This document shows positions 1 to 9,243 of a stretch of 49,930 bases of DNA, one piece after another; within the stretch, counting starts at the first letter, position 1, and each line of letters opens with the position of its first letter. The translations under genes and the position numbers were made by a program. The notes below the pieces were generated by a model. It was not told the DNA's origin. It saw only the letters and a list, made by a program, of their open reading frames with translations, and made no database searches. The DNA comes from CAZWUL01 sp964636625 (GTDB lineage Bacteria > Atribacterota > Phoenicimicrobiia > Phoenicimicrobiales > Stramentimicrobiaceae): NCBI GenBank assembly GCA_964636625.1, contig CAZWUL010000003.1:1-49930 (forward strand), read 5' to 3'.

Positions 1-1
1 G

Positions 2-1411
2 GGAGATACAATTATAGTTGCTGTTTCCGGAGGCCCTGATTCTTTATGCCTGCTTAATATTCTTAAACATATTAGTGGAGAATATGGATTGTCATTAATT
101 GTTGCCCATGTTAATCACGGCATAAGAATTAAAGAATCAGAGCTGGAAGCCCAATTTGTACGCTCAAAATCTTCCGATATGAACCTACCATTTGAACAGT
201 TATCAGTTTCTGTTCCTGTCATTGCAAAAGAAAAATCTATTTCACTGGAGCAAGCTGGCAGGAGTGCAAGGTATGAGTTTTTTAAAAAGTTATTTAAAAA
301 ACATAAAGCCCATAAAATAGCCCTGGGGCATCATGCTGATGACCAGGTTGAAACCGTGTTAATGAGGATAATCCGTGGTAGCGGGCTGCAAGGATTAAGA
401 GGAATCCCTGCAAAAAGAGATGTTTTTATTCGTCCCTTAATTGAGTGTACCCGAAAGGAAATTGAGGGCTATTGCCTGAGACAAAAGATATCTTACTGCT
501 TTGATTCTTCTAATAAAGAGCCCAGGTATCTCCGTAACAAAATAAGGCACCAATTAATCCCCTTGCTTACCAGTAATTATAATGCATCTATTAACAGTCA
601 CCTACTTCAATTGCAAACCATTGTTCAAGATGAATTGCATTATTGGGAAGAACAAACTGAAGAATTTTTTCAAAAGATTATAATAGAAAGGGATTCTTCT
701 GGAATTGTTCTGGATATTAAAAAAATGATTCAATGGCCGGTTGCCTTGCAGAGACAAATTATTCGCAAGGGATTGCGTTATATAACAGAGTATTTAGATG
801 ATATACAATTTAACCATATTGAGAATATAAGAGAACTATGCTTGCTTGAAAGAGGGGAAAGATATCAGGATTTACCCGGTAATATCAGGGTAAGAAAAAG
901 TTATCAAAAATTAAAAATTAGTTATGCAGATTATATTAAAATACCTGAAAAAAAGAAAAAAAGTGAAATCTGGGAATATAAGTTTTCTGTTGGTGAAGAA
1001 AAAATCTTTCCAAAGGTTGGTATTAAACTAATTACTAAGCAGTATAAAAATATTGAACCCGTAAAAGGGAAATATCTTAATAAGAAAAGCCAGGATGAAG
1101 AATATTTTGATTATAACAAGCTGGAATTCCCACTTAGAATTAGAAACAGAAGGCCGGGAGACCGGTTCAAACCAATAAATAGTAAATATTATAAAAAAAT
1201 AAAATCCTATTTTATTGACCAAAAAATACCTCTTCATAAAAGAGATATGATAAGCCTGGTTATCGATAATTCTAATCGCATTGTGTGGATTGTCGGTTTA
1301 CAAATCGACGATCGTTTTAAAATAGATAAAAAAACAAAAAAAGTTTTATATATACGTAAAGAGGATATATACTTAAATAAAAATAAAATAGCGAATATTA
1401 AGGAGATATAG
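2..1411 (+). CDS. tilS: tRNA(Ile)-lysidine synthetase TilS (5' partial)
   Basis: Uses ATP and lysine to convert C34 of tRNA-Ile(CAU) to lysidine, so the tRNA reads AUA as Ile; cytosolic. The frame is open from base 2, and the PP-loop ATP motif SGGPDS is read at about bases 29-46, before the first in-frame ATG at 89. The true start therefore lies upstream of the window. HVNHGIR and LGHHADDQVET, typical of the N-terminal ATPase domain, follow. The C-terminal TilS domain is seen in LRIRNRRPGDRF and the WIVGLQIDDRFKI end. hpt follows two bases after the stop, the usual tilS-hpt-ftsH order. Family identity is secure; only the extreme N-terminus is missing. Confidence 0.95.
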   Translation, partial: GDTIIVAVSGGPDSLCLLNILKHISGEYGLSLIVAHVNHGIRIKESELEAQFVRSKSSDMNLPFEQLSVSVPVIAKEKSISLEQAGRSARYEFFKKLFKKHKAHKIALGHHADDQVETVLMRIIRGSGLQGLRGIPAKRDVFIRPLIECTRKEIEGYCLRQKISYCFDSSNKEPRYLRNKIRHQLIPLLTSNYNASINSHLLQLQTIVQDELHYWEEQTEEFFQKIIIERDSSGIVLDIKKMIQWPVALQRQIIRKGLRYITEYLDDIQFNHIENIRELCLLERGERYQDLPGNIRVRKSYQKLKISYADYIKIPEKKKKSEIWEYKFSVGEEKIFPKVGIKLITKQYKNIEPVKGKYLNKKSQDEEYFDYNKLEFPLRIRNRRPGDRFKPINSKYYKKIKSYFIDQKIPLHKRDMISLVIDNSNRIVWIVGLQIDDRFKIDKKTKKVLYIRKEDIYLNKNKIANIKEI

Positions 1412-1413
1412 CA

Positions 1414-1965
1414 ATGATAGAACAGGAAAAAATTGAGGAAATATTAATACCGGAAAACCAAATACAAAAAAAAGTTGAAAAATTAGGAGAGCAAATATCG
1501 CAAGATTACCAGGGAAAAGAAGTAATTTGTGTTGGAGTATTAAGAGGAGCAATAATTTTCTTAGCAGATTTATCGCGCTATATAAAAGTACCTATGATTA
1601 TGGATTTTATGGATATTTCCAGCTATGGAGCATCAACCGAATCTTCCGGAGTGGTCAGAATTATCAAAGATTTGGATGAAAACATTGAAAAAAAAGATGT
1701 TTTAATTATTGAAGATATAGTAGATACAGGATTAACACTGGATTATTTAATCCGAATGTTGAAGTCAAGAAATCCTGCCAGTCTTAAAGTATGTGCTCTG
1801 CTTAACAAAAAAGACAGAAGACAGATAGAGGTGCCTATTGATTATTGCGGATTTGACATCCCTGACAAATTCGTAGTCGGATATGGATTAGATTTTAATG
1901 GCCTATATCGAAATATCCCTTATATACTGGTTTTAAAACCATCATATTACCAAAAAACCAGTTAA
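1414..1965 (+). CDS. hpt: Hypoxanthine(-guanine) phosphoribosyltransferase
   Basis: Purine salvage: joins hypoxanthine or guanine to PRPP to give IMP or GMP. At 183 residues it has the normal bacterial length. The PRPP-binding loop VLIIEDIVDTGLTL is near residues 95-108, VGVLRGAIIFLADL near 41-54, and the C-terminal GFDIPDKFVVGYGLDFNG purine pocket follows. The ATG is preceded by AAGGAGATA and sits two bases after tilS, so the two genes are co-transcribed. No irregularities are seen. Confidence 0.95.
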   Translation: MIEQEKIEEILIPENQIQKKVEKLGEQISQDYQGKEVICVGVLRGAIIFLADLSRYIKVPMIMDFMDISSYGASTESSGVVRIIKDLDENIEKKDVLIIEDIVDTGLTLDYLIRMLKSRNPASLKVCALLNKKDRRQIEVPIDYCGFDIPDKFVVGYGLDFNGLYRNIPYILVLKPSYYQKTS

Positions 1966-2005
1966 TATTTTATTAGCTTAATTAAGATAATTTAAGGATA
2001 ATCAA

Positions 2006-2033
2006 TTGAGATTATATAGTAATTTAGTATAAT
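2006..2033 (+). promoter_or_regulatory. Putative sigma-70 promoter for ftsH
   Basis: TTGAGA (2006-2011), 16-bp spacer, TATAAT (2028-2033), in the 167-bp gap between hpt and the ftsH start. A small ATTGG-TTT-CCAAT palindrome lies directly downstream. Matched by eye only; in AT-rich DNA such matches can arise by chance. Confidence 0.5.
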
Positions 2034-2132
2034 TTATTGGTTTCCAATAGTTTGTTTTTATATATAAAATGTGCTAAAATTACCTTGCATTTGAACTTTT
2101 TCAAAATAGTATTTATCACAAAGGAGAAAAAA

Positions 2133-3968
2133 TTGGCGAAGCTAAATCCAAATAATTTTAAGAATAGAAATTTTAAAAATGCTGGTTTATACCTTTTAAT
2201 ATTAATTGTAGTCATTTCTGTATTAAGCTCTTTCTTTGAGCCAGGTACTTCTGTCAGGGAATTGACATATTCCCAATTTTTAAGTGAAGTTGAGAATAAT
2301 AATGTAAGCAGTGTTTCCATATCCGGGAGTACTGCTACCGGTGAATTAGCAGATAATCAAAAATATTCAACTTATTTGCCTGATGATCCTGAATTAATGT
2401 CTATATTACGCAGTAAAAATATTAATATTGAGGCAAAGCCACCGGTAGAACTATCATGGTGGATGCGAATCCTGTCATCTCTATTACCAATGGCCTTAAT
2501 AATAGGTATCTGGATATTTATGATGAGACAGATGCAGGGTGGTGGTAATAAGGTAATGTCTTTTGGGAAAAGCCAGGCTAAATTATTGGGCAAAGAAACT
2601 CCAAAAGTAACATTTGAAGATGTGGCCGGAGTGGATGAAGCAAAAGAAGAGTTGCAGGAAGTAATTGAATTCTTAAAAAGTCCTGCAAAATTTAATAAGT
2701 TAGGAGCTAAAATACCAAAAGGAGTTCTTCTTTATGGTCCTCCCGGTTCAGGTAAAACATTGCTGGCACGTGCTGTTGCCGGAGAAGCGGGAGTCGCTTT
2801 TTTCAGTATTAGCGGATCTGATTTTGTAGAGATGTTTGTAGGTGTCGGAGCTTCCAGGGTTAGGGATTTGTTCAAACAAGCCAAAACCAATAGTCCCTGC
2901 ATTATTTTTATGGACGAAATAGATGCTGTAGGAAGACATAGGGGTGCCGGACTGGGTGGAGGACATGACGAGAGAGAACAGACACTAAATCAATTACTGG
3001 TTGAAATGGATGGTTTTGATCAGAATATTGGTGTTATATTGATTGCCGCAACCAATAGACCTGACGTATTAGATCCTGCCCTGCTGAGACCCGGACGGTT
3101 TGACCGGAGAATTGTGGTAGATCGCCCGGACTTACTGGGACGAGAGCAGATATTAAATGTTCATGCCAAAGGGAAACCTTTGGATAAAGATGTTGATTTG
3201 AAGGTTTTGGCCAGAAGAACTCCGGGATTTGTAGGGTCAGACCTGGCAAATCTGGTTAACGAGGCTGCGTTATTGGCATCCAGAAAAGATAACAAAACAA
3301 TAACGATGGAGGATTTTGAGGCCTCAATTGATAGGGTTATTGCTGGCCCGGAAAAAAAGAGCAGGCTTATGAACGATAAAGAAAAGGAAATAGTCGCCTA
3401 TCATGAATCCGGACATGTCCTGGTTGCAAAATTATTACCTAATTGTGACCCGGTTCATAAGGTATCTATAATCCCCCGTGGCAGTGCGGCATTGGGTTAT
3501 ACTTTACAACTTCCTACCGAAGACCGTTTTTTAATCAGCAAATCTGAATTAATGCAAAGATTAAGTGTATTGCTTGGAGGAAGGGTTGCTGAAGAGCTTA
3601 TTTTTAAAGATATTACTACCGGTGCTCAGAATGACCTGGAAAGGGCAACTAAAATTGCCAGACAGATGGTTACTGAATATGGAATGAGCGATACAATAGG
3701 TCCAATGACCCTGGGTAGAAAAGAGCATCAGGTTTTCCTGGGCAAAGACATTTCTGAAGATCGTAATTACAGCGATGAAATAGCTTACCAGATTGACAAA
3801 GAAGTTGAGAATATAATTGAAAATGCATATAATAAAGCCAAAGAAATATTAACTAAAAATAAGAGAAGGCTTGTAAAGATTGCAAAAACTTTATTACAGA
3901 AAGAAACCCTGGAAGGGGAAGAATTAAACAATTTATTAAAAGGTGCAAAGCTTGCCACAGGTATTTAA
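2133..3968 (+). CDS. ftsH: ATP-dependent zinc metalloprotease FtsH
   Basis: Membrane-anchored AAA+ protease that degrades misfolded membrane proteins and regulators. I chose the TTG at 2133 (611 aa) because AAGGAGAAAA sits just before it and translation then begins MAKLNPNN, followed by the first membrane helix. The frame is open further upstream, but without an SD. Visible in order are TM1 (about 18-36), an extracytoplasmic domain, TM2 (about 115-133), Walker A GPPGSGKT, Walker B IIFMDEIDAVGR, the second region of homology RPDVLDPALLRPGRFDRR, and the zinc site HESGH. All catalytic motifs are intact. It has its own putative promoter. Confidence 0.96.
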   Translation: MAKLNPNNFKNRNFKNAGLYLLILIVVISVLSSFFEPGTSVRELTYSQFLSEVENNNVSSVSISGSTATGELADNQKYSTYLPDDPELMSILRSKNINIEAKPPVELSWWMRILSSLLPMALIIGIWIFMMRQMQGGGNKVMSFGKSQAKLLGKETPKVTFEDVAGVDEAKEELQEVIEFLKSPAKFNKLGAKIPKGVLLYGPPGSGKTLLARAVAGEAGVAFFSISGSDFVEMFVGVGASRVRDLFKQAKTNSPCIIFMDEIDAVGRHRGAGLGGGHDEREQTLNQLLVEMDGFDQNIGVILIAATNRPDVLDPALLRPGRFDRRIVVDRPDLLGREQILNVHAKGKPLDKDVDLKVLARRTPGFVGSDLANLVNEAALLASRKDNKTITMEDFEASIDRVIAGPEKKSRLMNDKEKEIVAYHESGHVLVAKLLPNCDPVHKVSIIPRGSAALGYTLQLPTEDRFLISKSELMQRLSVLLGGRVAEELIFKDITTGAQNDLERATKIARQMVTEYGMSDTIGPMTLGRKEHQVFLGKDISEDRNYSDEIAYQIDKEVENIIENAYNKAKEILTKNKRRLVKIAKTLLQKETLEGEELNNLLKGAKLATGI

Positions 3969-4001
3969 ATAGGATAATAATATAATTATTTTAAACCTTT
4001 A

Positions 4002-4024
4002 ATTATTATTGTAATAATCTTTTT
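4002..4024 (+). terminator. Weak AT-only hairpin with T-run after ftsH
   Basis: ATTATTA (4002-4008), loop TTG, TAATAAT (4012-4018), then CTTTTT. The 7-bp stem has no G-C pairs, so termination strength is doubtful. The rest of the 231-bp gap to the next start shows no confident feature, apart from an SD-like AAAGGGGGTGG with only a few codons after it. Confidence 0.3.
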
Positions 4025-4199
4025 ATTATAACACCAAGCATTGAAGAAAATATTTATCTATCTTTTGTTAATTGAGAAGAATGGGTCAGCAGACATGTTT
4101 ATGTTTTACAAAGGGGGTGGTTAATTGCATAGGTGAGTAAATAAAAATTTTAATAAGGGTTTTTTGTTAAATTTGAAGGTAATGGAAGGAGGAAAAATT

Positions 4200-6056
4200 G
4201 TGAGAATTAGAATATTTTCAATGATTTTAATAGTCTTGTTAGCTCTTACTGTAGTTACCGGTGTAAATGCACAGGTAAAAGATCCTGACAGGGTAGTCTA
4301 TGCTGCAATTGGCGGCCCGGAGACAATGGACCCTCACTGGGCTTATGATACTGCCAGTGGAGAGATTATTTTCCAGATATATGATAACCTTATCGCCTAT
4401 GACGGAGAAAGTCTATCCGAATTTGTACCAATGATAGCACTGCAGGTCCCGTCAGAAAAAAACGGGTTAATAAAGTATGGTGGTCTGGATTATATTTTTC
4501 CAATTAGATATGGTGTTCATTTCCATAATGGTGATATCCTTACTCCTGAAGATGTGGAATACAGCATTGAAAGAGGTATATTGTTCGACCGTGCCGGTGG
4601 ACCTATGTGGATGTTGTTAGAGCCGTTGTTGGGCATTGGAAGCATAGAGGAGCTTGCGGTAGAACTTGCCGGAGTAGAAAATTATTCTGATATGTTTGAT
4701 GATGAAGATGAATTATTGCCAGAGTATAAAGATGCTATGATTAAAGTATATACTGATTATGTTGACAGGGCAGTAGAAGTGCAGGGGAATAATATTGTAT
4801 TCCACCTTGTTCAACCATATGCTCCTTTCTTGAATATTCTAGCTCATGGCGGTTCCTGGTCATCAATTATTAATAAGAGCTGGTCAATTGAAAATGGTGC
4901 CTGGGATGGAAAAGCTGATACATGGTGGAAATATCATGACCCGGCCAATGAAGATGACCCGTTATACAGTATTGCCAATGGTACCGGTCCGTTTAAGTTA
5001 ACGAGATGGGTTCCGGAAGAAACTGTCATGCTGGAGAGATTTGAGGACCACTGGAGAGGACCTGCTAAATTGAAAGAAGTTGTTTATCAATATGTAAATG
5101 AGTGGACTACCAGGAAATTGATGTTGCAAAACGGTGATGCTGATATAGTCTATGTACCTGTTACTAATGTAAGTGAGGTAGAAAATTTAGATGGCGTTGA
5201 GTTAATTACAGGTTTACCGACTTTGCAAAACACTGTTGTTCACATGCCCTGGACCTTAAATGCTGAAGGCAATGCCAATTTGGGAAGCGGTAAATTGGAT
5301 GGTAATGGAATACCGCCTGATTTCTTTTCTGATATTCATGTTCGAAAAGGATTTTCTTACCTGTTCCCGTATGAAGTTAATATTGAAACAACCATGAGCG
5401 GACATGCCATAAGAAACCCTGGACCAATTCCGCAGGGATTATTAGGATACTCTGATGATCCGGAATTGTTCTATGAATTTAATATTGAAAAGGCAAGAGA
5501 AGAATTCCAAAAAGCCTGGGATGGCGAGCTCTGGGAAAAAGGATGCAAATTTAACATCTTTTATAATGAAGGGAACGATGTCCGAAAAGCAGCTTGTGAT
5601 ATGATTTCAACTTATGCCAGAATGGTAAATCCTAAATTTGAACTTACTCCTGTTGGTGTTCAATGGTCATCTTACCTGAAACAGTTCCTGGCAGAACAGT
5701 TGCCTATCTATGTTATCGGTTGGCTTGCAGATTATCCTGACCCCCATAACTGGGTTCCTACCTACTTAGGCAGTAATGGGACTTACAGTGGTTATTATGG
5801 AGAAGCTTACCGGGAATGGGCACGAGAAAATATTGACCCTTTAGCTGATGCTGCATTAAAATCAGTTGACCCTGAAGAAAGGGCAAGTATTTATCAGGAA
5901 ATAACCCAAATTGCCCATGATAACGCTGTGGCATTATACATATATCAGCCTATTGGAATTCATGTTCAGAGAGATTGGGTAAAAGGCTGGTACTATAATG
6001 CTATGATATCTGGCTTACCGGAAGGCGCTGATTTCTATACTATTTATAAAGAGTAG
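4200..6056 (+). CDS. Peptide ABC transporter substrate-binding protein (family 5, DppA/OppA-like)
   Basis: Periplasmic solute receptor of family SBP_bac_5 that delivers peptides or related solutes to the permease encoded downstream. The start chosen is GTG 4200, with GGAAGGAGG (4184-4192) seven bases upstream; the product is 618 aa. The Sec signal peptide is a basic MRIRIF, a hydrophobic stretch and a likely cut after VNA. There is no lipobox Cys, which suggests a freely soluble receptor in a diderm periplasm. Family signatures include the early PETMDPHWAYDT segment, VHFHNGDILTPEDVEYS and IGWLADYPDPHNW. It is longer than the usual 530-550 aa. The substrate cannot be told from sequence; oligosaccharides or opines are possible. 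Confidence 0.9.
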   Translation: MRIRIFSMILIVLLALTVVTGVNAQVKDPDRVVYAAIGGPETMDPHWAYDTASGEIIFQIYDNLIAYDGESLSEFVPMIALQVPSEKNGLIKYGGLDYIFPIRYGVHFHNGDILTPEDVEYSIERGILFDRAGGPMWMLLEPLLGIGSIEELAVELAGVENYSDMFDDEDELLPEYKDAMIKVYTDYVDRAVEVQGNNIVFHLVQPYAPFLNILAHGGSWSSIINKSWSIENGAWDGKADTWWKYHDPANEDDPLYSIANGTGPFKLTRWVPEETVMLERFEDHWRGPAKLKEVVYQYVNEWTTRKLMLQNGDADIVYVPVTNVSEVENLDGVELITGLPTLQNTVVHMPWTLNAEGNANLGSGKLDGNGIPPDFFSDIHVRKGFSYLFPYEVNIETTMSGHAIRNPGPIPQGLLGYSDDPELFYEFNIEKAREEFQKAWDGELWEKGCKFNIFYNEGNDVRKAACDMISTYARMVNPKFELTPVGVQWSSYLKQFLAEQLPIYVIGWLADYPDPHNWVPTYLGSNGTYSGYYGEAYREWARENIDPLADAALKSVDPEERASIYQEITQIAHDNAVALYIYQPIGIHVQRDWVKGWYYNAMISGLPEGADFYTIYKE

Positions 6057-6108
6057 AATTTACAGACACATTTCACTGTTTGTTTATACCAGATGATTTT
6101 AGTATAAT

Positions 6109-6149
6109 CAATGGAGTGAAAGTTCTGCCTTTCACTCCATTGTATTTTT
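6109..6149 (+). terminator. Strong hairpin between binding-protein and permease genes
   Basis: A perfect 14-bp inverted repeat, CAATGGAGTGAAAG (6109-6122) and CTTTCACTCCATTG (6129-6142), with a 6-nt loop, followed by TATTTTT. It sits between the receptor gene and the first permease gene. Expected effects are partial termination or stabilisation of the upstream mRNA 3' end, giving excess receptor over permease. Confidence 0.75.
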
Positions 6150-6231
6150 GCTTTTGATTTTTCCATGCATATGTTTGGCAAGATGTATTTCCAGAAAATT
6201 TTACAAGATTTAAAAAATAGGAGAAAATTAC

Positions 6232-7269
6232 ATGCTTTCCTATATAATAAGGCGTTTACTAATTCTCCCTATAATTTTGTTAGGAGTCTCTTTCCTGATA
6301 TTTTGTCTTTTTTCACTATTGAGCCCAATGGAAAGACTGGCAACATATGTTAACAATCCCAGTGTATTAAAAAACCCTCAGGCAGCCCAAAACCTGATAG
6401 CAAAATACCATTTGGATGACCCTTTTCCTACCGGATATTTTTACTGGCTAAAGTCTTTGCTTAGACTCGACTTTGGATGGTCCCCTACGGCAAATCAGCC
6501 TGTTTGGGATGCTATTATGCAACGGCTTCCTGCTACTATGGAGCTGGTTTTGTATTCAATTATCCCGGTAATTATAGTAGGAATCTGGCTGGGAGTTATC
6601 TCTGCAGTACACCACAATGATTTAGCAGACCAGGTTATTCGGGTAACAGCTATTATTGGCTGGTCTTTACCCACCTTTATCTTTGGATTATTGGTATTAT
6701 TTATATTTTATGGAATATTAGGCTGGCTACCCCCTGGAAGATTAAGTACCTGGGCGCAGTATATTGTTTATACCGGTGACAGCTTTAATAATTATACCCA
6801 TTTTATTACTATTGATGCACTTTTAAACAAAAGATTAGATATATTTTGGGATGCCTTAAAACATTTAATCGGACCAATTATTACACTTTCCTATATTTCC
6901 TGGGCATATTTATTACGTATTACCCGTTCCAGTATGTTAGATACCTTAAGAAAGGATTATATAAGAACTGCTCGTGCAAAAGGGGTTGACGAGAGAACGG
7001 TAATTTATCTGCATGCCCGGAAGAATGCCATGATTCCTGTTATAACAGTTGCCGGGATGATGATTATTGGAATGTTAGGAGGGGTAGTAATAACTGAAAC
7101 TGTATTTACCTATCCCGGGTTGGGTTACTGGGCAGCTTCGTCAGCTCAACAACTGGACTATGGTTCAGTAATTGGATTTGCCCTGTTATTTGCTTTTATT
7201 ATGGTTGTTGGAAATTTAGTTGTTGATGTTTCTTATGCCTTAATTGATCCCAGGGTTAGATTGGAGTAA
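6232..7269 (+). CDS. dppB: Peptide ABC transporter permease, DppB/OppB family
   Basis: Inner-membrane subunit forming half of the translocation channel. At 345 aa it begins MLSYIIRRLLILP, the typical DppB N-terminal amphipathic/TM start. The EAA loop that contacts the ATPases is seen at DYIRTARAKGVDERTVIYLHARKNA. About six hydrophobic segments are visible. AGGAGAAA precedes the ATG. It is the first gene after the 6109-6149 hairpin and is followed at once by dppC. The dpp name reflects family only; the real substrate is unknown. Confidence 0.92.
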   Translation: MLSYIIRRLLILPIILLGVSFLIFCLFSLLSPMERLATYVNNPSVLKNPQAAQNLIAKYHLDDPFPTGYFYWLKSLLRLDFGWSPTANQPVWDAIMQRLPATMELVLYSIIPVIIVGIWLGVISAVHHNDLADQVIRVTAIIGWSLPTFIFGLLVLFIFYGILGWLPPGRLSTWAQYIVYTGDSFNNYTHFITIDALLNKRLDIFWDALKHLIGPIITLSYISWAYLLRITRSSMLDTLRKDYIRTARAKGVDERTVIYLHARKNAMIPVITVAGMMIIGMLGGVVITETVFTYPGLGYWAASSAQQLDYGSVIGFALLFAFIMVVGNLVVDVSYALIDPRVRLE

Positions 7270-7273
7270 GAAA

Positions 7274-8212
7274 ATGAACCGTATCATCAGAAAACTTTTC
7301 AGCAACACTACATCATTGATTGGTTTAATATTGCTCTTTATTTTTGTCATAATTGCCATATTTGCTCCCTATATTGCTCCACCATTGTTTGCATCTGATC
7401 CTTATCAGATACCAAGGATGTCCTGGGATGTTCAGCCACAACCACCAGGATTCCCTATATCAGATGATATCAGGCTTATTTATGATAGTTTAGGGCAACC
7501 GATTATCAGAGAAACCGCAATATTTGGTACTGCTCAAGGAGGCTATGACATATTTTATGGATTGATTTGGGGCACCAGGACAGCTTTTCGCATTGGCATA
7601 ATTACCGTTACTTTATCCATGTTCATTGGTGTTGTGGGTGGTTCTATAGCTGCATATTTTGGCGGGTGGATAGACGAATTACTGATGCGCATTACTGATA
7701 TATTTTTATCTATTCCTTTTCTGGTTGCTGCTATGGTTCTAACTACAATACTAGGAAGAGGGCTGGATAAAGTAATGATAGCATTGGTAGCATTTGGATG
7801 GATGGGTTATGCCAGGGTAATCAGGGGAAGTATTTTATGTGTAAAAGAAGAGGTATATATTAATGCTGCCAGGGCCCTGGGAGTAAAAGACTTTAATATT
7901 ATTGTGAGACATCTGTTGCCAAATACCATTTTCCCGGTAATGGTTCAGGCAAGTATGAATATAGGGTCTATGGTAATTACTGCAGCTGCCTTGAGTTTTT
8001 TAGGAGTAGGGGCACCTCTTGGATATGCGGATTGGGGACAAATGGTCAGTTTTGCCCGTAACTGGATTGTGGGCTCTCCTGGTAATGCTGGAGAGTATTG
8101 GTATGCAGTATTTTTCCCGGCAATATTTATTGTGCTGTTTGTCCTTGCCTGGAATTTAGTAGGAGACACCTTGAGAGATATTCTAGATCCCCGCTTGAGA
8201 GGTGAACTCTAA
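7274..8212 (+). CDS. dppC: Peptide ABC transporter permease, DppC/OppC family
   Basis: Second channel subunit. I chose ATG 7274, four bases after the dppB stop, giving MNRIIRKLFSNTTSLIGL and then TM1. The frame is open upstream, but only inside dppB. The usual long extracytoplasmic insert between TM1 and TM2 is present (about residues 38-100), followed by the EAA motif INAARALGVKDFNIIVRHLLPN and a C-terminal LAWNLVGDTLRDILDPRLRG, diagnostic of the OppC group. Length is 312 aa. The stop overlaps the next start by one base, so translation is probably coupled. Confidence 0.92.
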   Translation: MNRIIRKLFSNTTSLIGLILLFIFVIIAIFAPYIAPPLFASDPYQIPRMSWDVQPQPPGFPISDDIRLIYDSLGQPIIRETAIFGTAQGGYDIFYGLIWGTRTAFRIGIITVTLSMFIGVVGGSIAAYFGGWIDELLMRITDIFLSIPFLVAAMVLTTILGRGLDKVMIALVAFGWMGYARVIRGSILCVKEEVYINAARALGVKDFNIIVRHLLPNTIFPVMVQASMNIGSMVITAAALSFLGVGAPLGYADWGQMVSFARNWIVGSPGNAGEYWYAVFFPAIFIVLFVLAWNLVGDTLRDILDPRLRGEL

Positions 8213-9243
8213 TGCAAAATGATAAGAATAAAATTTTACAGGTTAAAGATCTAAAAACATATTTTTTCACTGAAAATGGAATTGTAAAAGCTGTGGATGG
8301 TGTTAATTTTGAGGTATACCAGGGCGAGACTCTCGGTTTGGTAGGTGAGTCAGGTTGTGGAAAAAGCATTACTGCTTTTTCTATTATGAGATTACTTGAT
8401 TATCCAGGGAAGACGGTTGGCGGTCAAATCCTTTTTAAAAGCGAGGATTTGCTTGTAAAAAATGAAAAGCAGATGCGTCAAATCAGAGGAAAAGACATTT
8501 CTATGATTTTTCAGGAACCTATGACTTCCTTGAATCCTGTTCTTACTATTGGTTTTCAGATAACCGAAGCGTTGGAAGTGCATTTTAAAATGGAAAAGAC
8601 GAAAGCCAGAAAAAGAGCAATAGAACTTTTAGAAAGAGTAGGGATTCCTATTCCGGAACAACGCATTTATGAATACCCTCATCAATTAAGTGGAGGTATG
8701 AGACAAAGAGCTATGATAGCCATGGCTTTATCCTGTGATCCGGTTTTGCTGATTGCAGATGAACCGACAACATCTTTGGATGTTACAATCCAAGCCCAGA
8801 TTTTAGAATTGATGAAATTACTATTAGAACAATTTAGTAGTTCTATGATTATGATAACCCATGACTTGGGGGTTATTGCTGAAATTGCTGATAGAATTGC
8901 AGTTATGTATGCTGGTAAAATCGTTGAATATGCTGATACTCGCTCTATATTTTATTCACCCCTGCATCCATACACCTTTGGATTGCTTACTTCAATTCCC
9001 AGGTTGGATATGGATATTGAAAAGCTAGAATCAATTCCAGGTATTGTTCCTGACCCGTTGCATTTTCCAGAAGGATGTAAATTCCATCCTCGTTGTGTTT
9101 TTGCTACAGAAAAATGTCGCAAGGAAGAACCTCCCTTAGCGGAAATTAAAAAAAATCATTCGGTTCGCTGTTGGCATATCGAAAAAGTAGAACAGGAAGC
9201 AAAAAAAATCTCATTTACCGGGAGGTTAACAACAGATGGATAA
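8212..9243 (+). CDS. dppD: Peptide ABC transporter ATP-binding protein, DppD/OppD family
   Basis: Cytosolic ATPase of the importer. Walker A GESGCGKS is near residues 44-51, the Q-loop MIFQEPMTSLNP, signature LSGGMRQR, Walker B LLIADEPTTSLD and H-loop MITHDLG. The C-terminal oligopeptide domain has GCKFHPRCVFATEKC, the Cys-bearing tail typical of DppD/OppD. Length is 343 aa. The start overlaps the dppC stop (TAATG), and its 3' end overlaps dppF by eight bases. It pairs with DppF as a heterodimer. Confidence 0.93.
   Translation: MQNDKNKILQVKDLKTYFFTENGIVKAVDGVNFEVYQGETLGLVGESGCGKSITAFSIMRLLDYPGKTVGGQILFKSEDLLVKNEKQMRQIRGKDISMIFQEPMTSLNPVLTIGFQITEALEVHFKMEKTKARKRAIELLERVGIPIPEQRIYEYPHQLSGGMRQRAMIAMALSCDPVLLIADEPTTSLDVTIQAQILELMKLLLEQFSSSMIMITHDLGVIAEIADRIAVMYAGKIVEYADTRSIFYSPLHPYTFGLLTSIPRLDMDIEKLESIPGIVPDPLHFPEGCKFHPRCVFATEKCRKEEPPLAEIKKNHSVRCWHIEKVEQEAKKISFTGRLTTDG

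Noticed and set aside
4093..4140. Short leader peptide before the binding-protein gene
   Set aside because: A good SD-like AAAGGGGGTGG is followed by TTG and a stop after three codons; no stem or codon bias supports a regulatory peptide.
6165..6353. 62-codon + strand frame overlapping dppB
   Set aside because: It overlaps the well-supported dppB start in another frame and has no SD.
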